In this document: piece after piece, positions 1 to 16,713 of the stretch
Position numbering within the stretch: the stretch's first letter is position 1
How the letters are laid out: every line of letters begins with the position of its first letter
DNA from: Pyrenula massariospora
Taxonomy: Eukaryota > Ascomycota > Eurotiomycetes > Pyrenulales > Pyrenulaceae
Assembly (NCBI GenBank): GCA_021030905.1
Contig: JAGFMI010000007.1
Span: 434,001 to 498,000 of the forward strand
Direction: 5' to 3'
Length of the DNA: 64,000 nt
Program-made: the position numbers and the translations under genes
The notes under the pieces: model-generated
Told to the model about the DNA's origin: nothing
Database searches by the model: none
The model's input: only the letters and a program-made list of their open reading frames with translations

Positions 1-1
1 C

Positions 2-3000
2 CGTAAGCTATACGATAGCGTAACTATCCTTCGTCTGCACCTCGATGAATGCGACCGAATGATAACGTCTCTTGGTCTAGGATCCATCTACCCTGACATA
101 TTCTCGCAGCAGCCTATCCGAGATCCGATCAAGCTGCAGACTGTGCTATTTGCTATGCAGTACTCATGTGCTAAGACTTGGATGGACTGTGGGCTTGAGA
201 CCAAGGTCGTGGCCGTCGTAGGCCATAGCTTTGGGGAGATTACAGCGCTGTGCGTGGCTGGCTCTCTCAGCCTCCGGGACACGGTTCGACTCGTGGCAGC
301 GAGGGCCAAGCTGGTGCGTGATTCCTGGGGAACCGATCCTGGAGCGATGGTCGCGGTAGAAGCCGATCTGGATCTAGTGGAGAGTCTTCTGCAGGAAGTC
401 AATCGGTCTGCCGACCGGAATGGCTCCGTCAATATCGCATGCTATAACGGACCGCGCAGCTTCACCCTTGCTGGTTCTACTGCCGCTGTTGACGCCCTGC
501 AGCAAACTATAGTTTCGTCTGCCAAGTTCTCAAGCACCAAGAACAAGCGTCTCAGCGTGACCAATGCCTTTCACTCAACCCTGGTCGAGAAGCTCGTTGC
601 TGGCCTAGGGCAGATTGGCAAAGGGCTTACTTTCCACAAGCCAGTCATCCCTGTGGAACGTGCAACTCAAGAGAGCAATGAGCTGCTGGACTGGACTTTC
701 GTTCCTCAACATATGCGTCAGCCGGTCTTCTTCAACCATGCTGTGCAGCGTGTCGCCAAACGACATCCGCAAGCTGTGTTCCTGGAGGCTGGTTCCAATT
801 CCACCATCACTTTCATGGCAGCCCGTGCCCTCGCCCAGAGCAATGTCGCAACTCCAGAGCACTACTTCCAAGCCGTCTCGATTACCAATACCAAGGGATT
901 TGACGGGCTGACAGACGCCACCGTCGCGCTCTGGAAGCAGGGATTGCGCATGGCGTTCTGGGCCCACCACCAGCAACAGACACTCCAGTATGCGTCTTTG
1001 CTTCTGCCGCCATATCAATTTGACAAGTCACCCGCGTCGCGTCATTGGTTGCCACTAAAATCACCGGCTGAGAAGGTTCGAGAGGCTGCTGAGGCGCTTG
1101 TGAAAGAAAGAGGTGAGGTTTGGAGCAAGCAGCAGGCCGGAGCCCTCGAACCCAAGCCGCTCGCCCTGTGGGATTTTGTCGGATACCAAGACAAGAAACA
1201 GAAAACAGCCCGTTTCCGCATCAACACGCAGTCGGATAAATACAAGGGCTTCGTTCTCGGCCATGTCATTGCGCAGACGGCACCTATTTGCCCTGGGACA
1301 GTTGAATGCGACATGATCATCGAAGCTTTATACAGTCTGCATCCGGACTGGAAGGCCAAAGGTATGCAACCGGTCGTTCGTGATCTGATCAACCACATGC
1401 CCATCTGCGAAGATCCATCCCGCGCCTTTTACATTGAATTATCTGCGCTTGACAAAGAGATGATGCAGTGGAGCGGGCAAATCTTCAGTGTCGAGAAGGA
1501 CGCGGCGGTTGAAAAGCCTCAAATACATGCCGAAACGCGCGTGTCCATGCGTTCATCTACAGACCCGGCTTATGCGCAAGAGTTCGCGCATTTTGAGCGC
1601 CTCACCAGCCACACACGATGCCAAGAAATTCTGGATCTTAGCCTGCATGAGGACGGTGTCGAGTCGCTGCAAGGACGTCAAGTGTACCGCGCATTTAGTC
1701 CTGTTGTCGACTACAGTGACATCTACCGAGGCGTTAGATACGTCGTCGGCCGTGGCGGTGAGTGTGCTGGGCGTGTGCAGCTGGACCGACAGCATCGACG
1801 AGCCGATACTTGGCTCGATGTGCCATTGAGCGACTCATTCAGCCAGGTCGGCGGCTTGTGGGTGAATGCCATGACCGATGTTCCATCGGGAGAAATGTAC
1901 ATTGCCAATGGGTGCGAGCTGTCGATGCGCTCGCCCAAGCACACCGTCGCGGACCGGACCGAAACCGACGTGTGGCATGTGTACGCTCGACATTTGCCCC
2001 AGGGCGATAAAATGTTCATGACTGACCTCTTTGTTTTCGATGCTACAACGAGACAGCTCGTCGAGGTTATGTTGGGTGTGCAGTATGGGCGTGTAGCCAA
2101 GGCATCCATGAGTAAGATGCTGGCTCGAATGACGAAAGATGAATCAGCATTGCGTATCAAGGCCTCATCTGCAGCTCCTCGTGACTCTGCCCCGCCTGCT
2201 GCTTTACCTACGACCACTAATGCCACTACAGGAGTTGTAAAGCCCAAGCCAACCAAGAAAAAAGATTCGACAAAGACCAAGCCGGGCAAGGCAGCTCCAT
2301 CGCCACCATCCGGCAGGCGAGATATCACCGACGAAGTGCGGAATCTTGTAGCCAGCGTCTCGGGCATTCCAGCCGAGGAGATGGAGCTTGACGCAGATAT
2401 GGCTGACTTTGGTATTGACTCGTTGATGGGCATGGAGTTGGCACGGGAGGTTGAAAAGGCTTTCAAGTGCACGCTAGACGAGGTTGAGCAGATGGAAGCA
2501 ACGACTGTGCGCAAGTTCGTCTTGTGTGTAGGACATGCGCTATTTGGGGCTGATGCATATGTGCCTCTCGCTGAACCTGCCGGCGACGACGGCGACGACG
2601 ATGATGACGATGACGATGACAAAGATTCCTCTGATGTGGGATCGGAATCTTCGTCGTTGGTCGTTGTCGAGACCGACTATGAATCTGCTACCACGACGTG
2701 GTCCCATTCGGAGCCCAGTCTTGTCAAGACGCCAGCTACCAGCCAGACGCCGCTTCCTACGGAACATCTACAACCGACGAACATGACGATAGCACAGGCG
2801 TTGCCCCCAGCCCATAGGAACCTAACATTATCACCATCGGACGTTCTTGAGTCTTTTGGCGAGGTGAAGATGGGGACCGACAATCTCATACGCGAGTATC
2901 AGATCGATGACACTGAAAAGACTATCCTAGCGGGCAGTAACCGACTCTGTGCTGCATTGGTGGTCGAGGCCTTTGACGAGCTAGGCTCTCCCCTCCGCAC

Positions 3001-5284
3001 TGCAGCTGCGGGACAGACGCTTGATCGCATGTCTTATTTGCCCCAGCATGACCGCCTGATGCAGTGCTTGTACGATTTTCTTGAGCGTGACGCCCGCCTC
3101 ATCGACATTGACGTCGTCAGTGGGCAGCTGACACGAACCTATGTTGCCGCTCCTTCCAAGACAAGCCATGCCATCTTGCAAGAGCTTATATCCCGGCACC
3201 CCGAGTTCAACGTACCAAATCGTCTCACCTTCTACGCTGGCAAGCAGTTGGCGGGTGTTCTAAGTGGCAAGACGGATGGAATCAAAGTTCTCTTTGGTAG
3301 CCCTGAAGGAAGGGAGCTGACGGCAGCCATGTACTGCGAGCATACATTTAATCGTATGAACTACGGCCAGATGCGCGACGTCATTAAAGGCATTTCTGAG
3401 CGCGCTGGTCCACATGCATTAGGAGAGCCGCTCAAGATACTCGAGATGGGTGCTGGCACAGGAGGGACTACGATCGTCTTGGCGCCCTTCCTACAATCAC
3501 TCGACATTCCGATCGAGTACACCTTCACAGACCTATCACCCTCAATGGTCGCTAATGCTCGCCGTCGCTTCGGGAAGCAATACCCTTTCATGCGCTTCGC
3601 CACGCACGACATCGAAAAAGCTCCCGTGAAAGACCTTCGAGGACATCACATCATACTGGCCAGTAACGCGATCCACGCCACCCACAACCTTGTTACTTCC
3701 CTTACCAATGTCCGCAAAGCGTTACGGCCCGATGGGCTCCTCATGATTCTCGAGATGACCGAGGTCGTGCCCTTTATTGACCTCGTCTTCGGCTTGTTCG
3801 AGGGCTGGTGGTTCTATGACGACGGTCGGAAGCATGCTGTCGTACCGGCCGAGCATTGGGAACGGGAGATGCACGCCGCGGGCTTTGGTCATGTTGACTG
3901 GACGGATGGGAGCCTGCCGGAAAACGCGTATCAAAAGGTTATCATGGCCATGGCCTCGGGTGACCAGGGACCACGGCTGCCGAAACCAGCCCTCAAGGAA
4001 CAGATGGATCTGGACAAGGGCGATGTCGCTGCGCGCACGGCCGAGGCAGAGCGGCTGTTGGCAAAGTATACCAGAGGTTGGGCCACGCCCAGAATCCAAT
4101 CATTGCAGGCAAAGAGGATGCAGGCGAACGCAAACAGCAGAGCGCCGAAGCTTGGCGCCGTAATCCTAGTGACGGGCGCAACAGGAAGCCTAGGGTCGCA
4201 CATTGTTCAGAAGCTGGCAGAGGATCGCACGATTGCCCAAGTCGTATGTGTGAACCGTCGCAGCGGTGTCCCCGTCAACGAGCGACAGCAGGAGGCCTTC
4301 TTGACCAGAGGAATTGCTTTGACCCCCGGAGCGCGCGCCAAGCTCCGCATTCTCGACACCGATACATCCCAGCCGCAGCTAGGCCTACCTCCTCATGAGT
4401 ACCGAGGGCTTGTGCAAAGCGTCACACACATTGTGCACAACGCCTGGCCCATGAGCGGAACGCGTCCAATCGCCGGCTTTGAGCCGCAGCTTCAAGGCAT
4501 GAGAAACTTGTTGGATCTGGCACGTGAAGCAGCCATCGCCAGCGACAGCGCTCAGATCGGCTTTCAATTCGTCTCTTCTATCGGCGTGGTCGGCCATTCC
4601 GGCCTGACCCGCGTTCTCGAGCGCCGCGTTCCCCTCGAGTCCACGATCCCCAGCGGCTACACCGAGGCCAAGTGGGTGTGCGAGCGCATGCTGGACGAGA
4701 CCCTCCACCAGCACCCCGGCCTCTTCCGCGCCATGGTCGTCCGCCCGGGCCAGATCGCCGGCTCCTCCACGAGCGGCTTCTGGAACCCGGCCGAGCACTT
4801 TGCCTTCCTGGTCAAGTCCTCGCAGTCCCTCCGCGCCTGGCCCGACCTCGACGGCGTGCTCCAGTGGACCCCCGTCGACCGCTGCGCCGGCGTCTGCGCC
4901 GACCTCCTCCTCCACCACGACGCCGGGGGGCCCTCGCACCCCATCTACCACATCGACAACCCGGTCGGCCAGCCCTGGAAGCAGATGTCGCCCGTCCTGG
5001 CCCGCGCGCTCGACATCCCCGCCGACGCCATCATCCCGTTTGACCGCTGGATCAAGCGGGTCCGCACCTCGCCGCTGGTGCCCGACACGGAGAACCCGGC
5101 GGCGAGACCGATGATGGTGGAATTCTTGGCGGGGAACTTCGAGCGCATGTCGTGTGGGGGATTGATCCTCGACACGGAGCGGGCGCAGGAGCATAGCGTT
5201 ACGATGGCGGGGGAGGGCCCGGTCAGTCCCGCGTTGGCGGTGAAGTTTGTGGATAAATGGAGGGAGATGGGGTTTTTGAAGTGA
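2..5284 (+). CDS. Non-reducing polyketide synthase, C-terminal part (AT-PT-ACP-CMeT-R)
   Basis: Iterative type I NR-PKS, cut by the window edge: the frame is open from base 2 and bases 2-58 already read as acyltransferase sequence, so the first ATG at 59 is not the real start and SAT and KS lie to the left. Visible order: malonyl-transferase with GHSFGE (Ser codon 227-229); product-template domain with catalytic His in [13 protein letters not shown] (His codon 1262-1264) and a DSFSQVGG motif; one ACP with GIDSLMG (phosphopantetheine Ser codon 2420-2422); an Asp-rich linker (about 2582-2625); C-methyltransferase with SAM motif LEMGAGTGG (about 3440-3466); and a terminal thioester reductase with [10 protein letters not shown] (about 4170) and YTEAK (Tyr 4658-4660, Lys 4670-4672). 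ACP-CMeT-R is the citrinin/azaphilone-type layout, which releases methylated aromatic aldehydes (family knowledge). No intron is seen in this part. The last 700 bp is markedly richer in C/G-ending codons. Confidence 0.95.
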   Translation, partial: RKLYDSVTILRLHLDECDRMITSLGLGSIYPDIFSQQPIRDPIKLQTVLFAMQYSCAKTWMDCGLETKVVAVVGHSFGEITALCVAGSLSLRDTVRLVAARAKLVRDSWGTDPGAMVAVEADLDLVESLLQEVNRSADRNGSVNIACYNGPRSFTLAGSTAAVDALQQTIVSSAKFSSTKNKRLSVTNAFHSTLVEKLVAGLGQIGKGLTFHKPVIPVERATQESNELLDWTFVPQHMRQPVFFNHAVQRVAKRHPQAVFLEAGSNSTITFMAARALAQSNVATPEHYFQAVSITNTKGFDGLTDATVALWKQGLRMAFWAHHQQQTLQYASLLLPPYQFDKSPASRHWLPLKSPAEKVREAAEALVKERGEVWSKQQAGALEPKPLALWDFVGYQDKKQKTARFRINTQSDKYKGFVLGHVIAQTAPICPGTVECDMIIEALYSLHPDWKAKGMQPVVRDLINHMPICEDPSRAFYIELSALDKEMMQWSGQIFSVEKDAAVEKPQIHAETRVSMRSSTDPAYAQEFAHFERLTSHTRCQEILDLSLHEDGVESLQGRQVYRAFSPVVDYSDIYRGVRYVVGRGGECAGRVQLDRQHRRADTWLDVPLSDSFSQVGGLWVNAMTDVPSGEMYIANGCELSMRSPKHTVADRTETDVWHVYARHLPQGDKMFMTDLFVFDATTRQLVEVMLGVQYGRVAKASMSKMLARMTKDESALRIKASSAAPRDSAPPAALPTTTNATTGVVKPKPTKKKDSTKTKPGKAAPSPPSGRRDITDEVRNLVASVSGIPAEEMELDADMADFGIDSLMGMELAREVEKAFKCTLDEVEQMEATTVRKFVLCVGHALFGADAYVPLAEPAGDDGDDDDDDDDDKDSSDVGSESSSLVVVETDYESATTTWSHSEPSLVKTPATSQTPLPTEHLQPTNMTIAQALPPAHRNLTLSPSDVLESFGEVKMGTDNLIREYQIDDTEKTILAGSNRLCAALVVEAFDELGSPLRTAAAGQTLDRMSYLPQHDRLMQCLYDFLERDARLIDIDVVSGQLTRTYVAAPSKTSHAILQELISRHPEFNVPNRLTFYAGKQLAGVLSGKTDGIKVLFGSPEGRELTAAMYCEHTFNRMNYGQMRDVIKGISERAGPHALGEPLKILEMGAGTGGTTIVLAPFLQSLDIPIEYTFTDLSPSMVANARRRFGKQYPFMRFATHDIEKAPVKDLRGHHIILASNAIHATHNLVTSLTNVRKALRPDGLLMILEMTEVVPFIDLVFGLFEGWWFYDDGRKHAVVPAEHWEREMHAAGFGHVDWTDGSLPENAYQKVIMAMASGDQGPRLPKPALKEQMDLDKGDVAARTAEAERLLAKYTRGWATPRIQSLQAKRMQANANSRAPKLGAVILVTGATGSLGSHIVQKLAEDRTIAQVVCVNRRSGVPVNERQQEAFLTRGIALTPGARAKLRILDTDTSQPQLGLPPHEYRGLVQSVTHIVHNAWPMSGTRPIAGFEPQLQGMRNLLDLAREAAIASDSAQIGFQFVSSIGVVGHSGLTRVLERRVPLESTIPSGYTEAKWVCERMLDETLHQHPGLFRAMVVRPGQIAGSSTSGFWNPAEHFAFLVKSSQSLRAWPDLDGVLQWTPVDRCAGVCADLLLHHDAGGPSHPIYHIDNPVGQPWKQMSPVLARALDIPADAIIPFDRWIKRVRTSPLVPDTENPAARPMMVEFLAGNFERMSCGGLILDTERAQEHSVTMAGEGPVSPALAVKFVDKWREMGFLK

Positions 5285-7336
5285 ACAACTTTCCTGTCTC
5301 TCTTTTTTCGTAGCAGGCGACGACTGCTTTGGAGCCCGTGGGAGGGTAGGATTCACTGGTAACGAGGTTTTTCTGGAGGTCAATTGGTTCAGGACATTTT
5401 TTCGTTCAAAGATCTTTCTTATTTTATATATCTAGATCGTTTTCCCTCCAAATTGGTATCGAGGGCTCTAGTTTATAGGGCTCGGCGTTTCTACGTCTAT
5501 AGATGATCCATTTCACAAAATTTCGTATCACCGATTCCTTTTCAAGCTTACCCGATCTCGTCGACCTGGGTCGCCAACACGCGGATACTTGAAGCAATCA
5601 TCCCTCCTCGACGATATTCCGCCCGTTACTATACAAAAACTAATATCAGGGACTCCTGTAACCAGCCCTTTCCACGGGGCCCTTGACCACGATCGATTCG
5701 ATTTGAGATCGTTACGTTTTCCGATCCTGGCAATCAGCATGCATCTGACATGTAGTCTCTCACGGGGTCAACGGGGGGGGGGAGAGTGTCCTTGTTCTGA
5801 GCGGTCTTCTTGGCTCTGAGAGGGGGTGGGGGGGGAATTGCCTCTACTCTTAGTGTGATCTCTGGGCTCTTGCCTCCTCGCCTTGCATCCCCGGGGCTCA
5901 GGGATGCGAATAGAAAAGCGCCAACAGCGGTTATGTCATCGTTCATCAATAAAGTACTTTATTATTCATCCAGTCAGTAGGCGCAAGCGTGTAAGATGGC
6001 AGCCCCGTCGATCCGGTCGCAATTCCCACTTACCTATGCCCGTTACCCATGGGTAAAAGTCGCCGCCTATGCCCGGTCGCGTACTGGGCCGGATGGTCTG
6101 CATCGGCCGGCATATGATGACTAACAACTCCGGACAGGGGAGGGGGGGGGGCAATGGAGTTTGAGGGTTACGATTCTCCCCGGCCCGGCAGCCACTGGAA
6201 ATAGAGGGTGTGGGGGTGTACTTACGGCCCGCTGTGGAGGCGGGGGGGGGAGCTGAGGGGGAATTGTTGGAGAGAGAGAGAGATGGGTAAGAGGGAGGAG
6301 CTAGTGATGACAAAGCGAGGTTTATCCACAGAGCGTGGCTTCTCAACTCCGGTCGTCCGCGCCAGAAAGACCACGTGGGAAAAAAGCGCACGTGGCATCA
6401 CAGTCCCGGCCAATTGACGTCGGAAGCGCTTGTATTGGTGGACAAGGTGCATGGGGTCGTTGTGCCCTGACGCTATGACAATGCGTTGAGCATGACAATG
6501 CATGAGCATGGTGGGGCGATAACTAATACGAGAAAAAAAATCCTTTTCTATATCTATCCATTTTTATATTATCATTGTACTTTAATATTCAAATTTTATT
6601 TATAATAATAATTAAAAAAACAATTAAATATATGAGTGGCAAGCCAGTAGCTAGAATCACGTGACCTAGCCTTGTGTCACGAGGCTGTGCGGCCGTAGTT
6701 CATTCTAACCGTTAAAGACGGTGGATCTCATATATCAAATTTCCAGCCCGACCTGCTTTTTTGCAATCGGCGATATCAGGCCATTCGACCCCGAGAAGCC
6801 CGTCACGAAAGTAACGTAAACAAGTTCTTTCCTCCAGCTCTCAACACCCCAAAAGGTACGCGTTTTCCCCGTCCCGCCATTTTTCCCTTCTGCAGAATAG
6901 AGCCAATCCTCTCTCTCGAGACAAGCGACATCGCTCAAAGAGATTTGTAATTCGATTCGATTCGGTTTGGTTCTGCTCCTTCTCCTCCTCCATACAATGT
7001 ACAATACTTTTTACACAACCGCCCCCCCCCCCGACCATGTCGCGGAGCGAGCTGGACCTCCATATGGGCCTGAGATGCCGGGGGCTGGGAGGGCTGGGGG
7101 CGTGGATATGCAGGGCACAGGAAGATCATGTCCATGATCTGGTTCGAAATATTGACAAAGGGGGGGGAGGGGAATAGGCGTTCAAACGCCGAAAACTGCC
7201 GAGTCACGTCATGTACCCGGCCCAGGTATAAGCCTTGAATGATACAAGGTATCTGAATAAATCGAGATCTTTCTATTTTATATAGCGTTTTGCCATTCCC
7301 GTCCCCACCCCCCCAAGGCCTGAATCCCGCCAAGTG
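5285..7336. other. Intergenic region between convergent PKS and regulator genes
   Basis: No convincing gene. It contains several G or C homopolymer runs (around 5777, 5830, 6146, 6241, 7021 and 7160) and a strongly AT-rich island at about 6530-6640. It should carry the terminators of both flanking genes. Confidence 0.6.
6530..6640. other. AT-rich island
   Basis: About 110 bases that are almost only A and T, with runs of A and stacked AATAAT/TTTAT words, inside otherwise GC-balanced intergenic DNA. It could be a terminator/matrix-type region or the remnant of a decayed element. Confidence 0.5.
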
Positions 7337-9429
7337 TCACCTTAGGTACGCGCTCGCCAACCCATTCTTATCCTGCATGGCCCTCAACAGCCTCAGCAGA
7401 TCCTGGATATCGCCCTCGGTCGCTGTCACTGCCATCTCGGCCCCCTTGGCAGCAGCAGTGGTATTCGTGGGGTTGGTAAGATACCCGACCGCGCACCCGA
7501 CCGGGTCCGGCAGGAACGGGTGCGCGCGGACCGCACTGAAAGACGAGATCTGCCGTGCCAGATGGACCATCTCGGCGGCGGCGTTCAGGGCCCGGTTCCG
7601 GTAGGAGGCGATGGTGCCCTGTTTGTCGACGGAGCGCCAGCCGGCGGGTGACGGCGAGCAGCGCTGCGCGGCGTCGCCGAGCCGGATGACGGCGCTGTGG
7701 GCGAGCATGTGGGCGAACAGGAGCATGGGGTCGGAGTCGAGGGGGCCGGACCCGTGCGAGGTCTCGAGCACGCGGAGGCGGGTGTCGACGTCCAGGGCGA
7801 GGCGTTTCTGTTGCAGCCAGAAGGGTGGGTTGGTATCGGCGGGGTTTGTGATGGGGTCGGGGGAAGGAGGGGAGCGTTGGAGGCTTAGGCAGTGGCCGTG
7901 GAGGGTTACGGCGAGGATGCATTCGGCGAAGCTGGATAGGGGTGGGGTGTTTTGCCGGGCTGATATGGCTTCTGATAGGAAAGTGGTGCGGATGGATTGG
8001 TTGTTTTGGAAGTTGGCTTCGGGAGCGGGGAGGCGGACACAGATCTACAGATTGGGGGTTTTGGTCAGCGACGGAGGGTTTCACTTCTATCCGGATTCCG
8101 CTCGAATGCCAAGGGGAGGCACTTACCATGTCTTCTCGCAGCGTGAGGGGGTACCCGTTGCGCAGGCAGAGAGAGCGGTCCAGGCAAAAGCTGAGCCAGA
8201 ATACCCGTCTCTGCTCCTCCACGATCGAAAAAGTGTCCCCGCGGACGTTTTCGCGATTAATGAGGACAGGGGAAGCCTGTGGATAATCGACACCGTCGGT
8301 CCCGGGGGAATCGATATCGGAAAGACGAGCCATGAGCACAAGTCGGAGGCAGCGGCCTGCCGTCAACATGGCCTGACACTCGCCCACACGCAGAAGCTCA
8401 TAGTGTGCCAACAGCAGCCACGCCTGGACGTACTCGACCGATATATCTGCTTTTGAACTAATCTTGTGGGCTTCGAGCAGGTGGCATGTCTCGGCATAGA
8501 GCTGATCGCAAAAACGGCGACCGGGGGCTGACATGGCGGCCGCCATTACGCGCATGGCCGACCGGAGGCAGGCTCGGGTCGCTCCAGGATGCTCCTTATC
8601 TGCCCAGGAAAAATAACGGCGATGATAGATGATGGGGAGAACCGGATGCACCCGGTCAAAAAATACTTGGTCCAAGTCGGCCCGCATGAGGTCTGTCATG
8701 GCCGCGTCTCTGTTGTCGGCCGGGGTGATGGGCTCTGTTGAATAAGAAGGAGTTTGGTCGCACGAGTCGGGGTCTGGCGGCATCGATTGCACCTCTGTGG
8801 GGATCGCGGTCGTGGCCAGGCCACGATTGTCCACTTGCAAGCCTGCCGACCAATATGGCCATCCGGTGTCGACCGGCGCTGCTGGTTTGCTGCCCACTGC
8901 CGCCGATGGGAAGCAGATATTCGAGAGATCCGCCTCTTCGAGGCCGCCGAAGTCCAAATCCCCGGATCCGATCTCGATTTCACGGGGCGCCTGTTCTCCA
9001 TCAGGATCCCATTCCGGCATCGTATGGGCGGGTATAGCATCGCTGCTGTCCGTGTTGGAGCCTCCTTGTTGGCTCAATTGCCACTGGAGAGTTTCTGTGC
9101 ACAGGTAGATGTTAGTAAAGGAGCCCAAAAGCGGATATTGCAGGGACAGGGCCACGACTTGCTGATGGTAGAGAAGCAGAAGCGTCGAAGTTGAAGAAGC
9201 AAAGCTGCTGAGGATGAAAGATGAAGGGGCCCGAACCTATTTGTGACCGTAGCGCAGTCAGATGACCCTTCTTTGGACCCCTCTGAGATTTCTTGTCGAT
9301 AACGATGCAGACGGCGTTGGTTTCCAAGCAGTATCCACACTTGGGGCGAGCCCGATCACATCTAGCTTTTCTCCTCCTGCATTCCTCGCACGCAAATCCG
9401 GCTTGCTGTCGTCGTCCTGTCTCTTCCAT
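7337..9429 (-). CDS. Zn2Cys6 fungal-specific transcription factor (cluster regulator)
   Basis: Probable pathway-specific activator of the adjacent PKS cluster, about 622 aa. Exons: 9237-9429, 8127-9094, 7337-8044 (introns 9095-9236 and 8045-8126; phases agree). The N-terminus has a Gal4-type binuclear cluster, CEECRRRKARC followed by CGYC and a sixth Cys, with CX2CX6CX6CX2CX6C spacing at about residues 14-41. A short linker and a likely dimerisation helix (QIETLQWQL) follow, made by the first splice. The middle matches the fungal_trans domain: FFDRVHPVLPIIYHRRYF, then repeated helices and the VEEQRRVFWLSFCLDRSLC block. Transcription is convergent with the PKS and divergent from the FAD monooxygenase, so it shares a promoter region with a cluster gene. 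The role in this cluster is inferred from position. Confidence 0.9.
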
Positions 9430-14999
<5,570 letters not shown>

Positions 15000-16713
15000 G
15001 GCTCACACAAAGATCAAGGCTCGCTTCGACATGCTGATGGCGCCCGTGGTGGCTATTGTATAGGCCTTCTACAAATAGTTGATTCGTAATTGTTGTGGCC
15101 CAATTCGATTACAGTCGATCATCGAGCATACCTCAGTCATTAAGATATAGTAGATCTAAGTCTAGTAGATAAGATATTAGGAAAGATAAAGCATAATAGA
15201 GTTAGAAATTATTTATAGATAAGAGGAGGGCGTTTATATAGCCGCTCCGGGTAGCGGAGGGATACTAGGCCTGATTAGTGCCGCTAGACGGCGTCGGGAA
15301 AGAGTCGCGCCGGCTCTGGTAATTTATTATCGAGAAGTAGTAATCTTTGAGCCTCATTCCCCCTTTTGCGAGGATATTTGGTTACCCCGTATCATTGCAG
15401 GTCCTTCTGGAGGGCTAGCTTCTGCGCGCCATAAGCGGACGAGTATCAACCAGCCATTATGAGTAAGTGGTTTACTGTGGGTGAAACGCGGTCTTGATCA
15501 CCAGAGTCCAAGCCAATCAGCGGCAGATGAGCTGTTATTTGAAAGTGCACTTTGAGACATTTCTGTTCCCCTATGTATGCTACATTTCCTTCTTGGTGGG
15601 AAAATTTTCCAAAATTCTACTACGTATACCCTCTCTCCATCCTCGCCTTCAGCAAGCTAGCTATCCAAGCTCATCCCGCCACAAGAAAATCTCACTCAAA
15701 AATCTCCAACGGTCTGCCAGCGTGTCTTTCTCCCCAAAATAGTTTCATCCTAGCTAAGGAAATTAGCAGGGGATATTGCACGGGAAATCCAGCCGTCCCA
15801 GGCCCAATAACCAAGAATTCTCGGCCATCGCAGCAAGCTACAATTCCCCCCCGCCCTCTAGAAATACATATCCAGACCTACCCAGCCATCAAGCTTGCGG
15901 ATCTAGAGCACCGGGCCCTCCGAGCAGTGATGTGCATCCGCGCAAGAATTTTTCTTTTGGACGCCGCATGTTAGAGTCCATGCCGGGACGGGAAAGAGGA
16001 GGCATCTCATCCAGCCAGTCAGCCAGCTAACTACATAAGACCAATCCTTAGACCATAAAATACATGGATTCCTACGCTATAGCACAATTAGCTCTAATCG
16101 ATCTTGGCTCGCCTCTCCAATTAGCCCCTATGCCGCTTTATGCTGAACCCAGTCTTCCCTCCCTGTGCTCTACATTCTGCAAGCCGACAGCCCCTGCCTG
16201 CTCATAGATTTCATTCCCTCGTAAGTACTTGCCGTAGTCGTTCAAAGCTGCCCCCACCTCATTCATGCTTGTCAGCGTGGAAAGACGCTCCTTTCTCCCA
16301 AAAATTCTCTCCCTTAATGAGAGGACTTGTCGATGTGTCGTCTCTCTGCTTCCGCATGTGTCGCTTGTCATTGCCCGGCTCGGTCCAGAAGCGAAACCCC
16401 TTATTGTCACGCCGAGTGTGCCCTTCTCATGCAGCCACCTGGGTCGCATGAGTGAGGTAGGTAGCTTGTCCATATCGCCTTCGCATTGTTCCCGTTCATG
16501 GGGAACTGGCTCTTTTAACGCATTTCGGTAAAGATCTATTGATAGTGACATGCTGCGTGAACCTCCCAATACGCGCCGCCAAGCCGTAATCCTAGACTTG
16601 CATAAGAGAAATTCAGGCATGATGTCTGAGTAGAGGCATTAAGGCACTGGATAGCTGTCATTATCTGATACATACCAGCCAAACCTCGATATGTGCTATA
16701 CCCTGTGGAAGAT
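15000..16713. other. Intergenic region, right border of the biosynthetic cluster
   Basis: About 1.7 kb between convergent genes. The 15120-15330 stretch is rich in TAGTAGAT/TAAGATA-like words followed by a GC-rich block, as in a decayed repeat. Small open frames between 15500 and 16700 look random and share no residues with known families. Confidence 0.5.

Noticed and set aside
59-61. ATG at 59 as the PKS start codon
   Set aside because: The frame is open from base 2 and bases 2-58 encode acyltransferase sequence preceding it, so the gene begins left of the window.
1723-2622. 299-codon minus-strand open frame inside the PKS
   Set aside because: It mirrors the PKS coding strand, is Ser-rich from the Asp tract, and resembles no protein family.
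4385-5383. 332-codon minus-strand open frame at the PKS 3' end
   Set aside because: A by-product of GC-rich third codon positions; its Arg/Gly/Val-rich composition is artefactual.
15494-16030. Overlapping plus-strand open frames right of the halogenase
   Set aside because: Two frames open over the same bases with random composition; no domain and no splice-site support.
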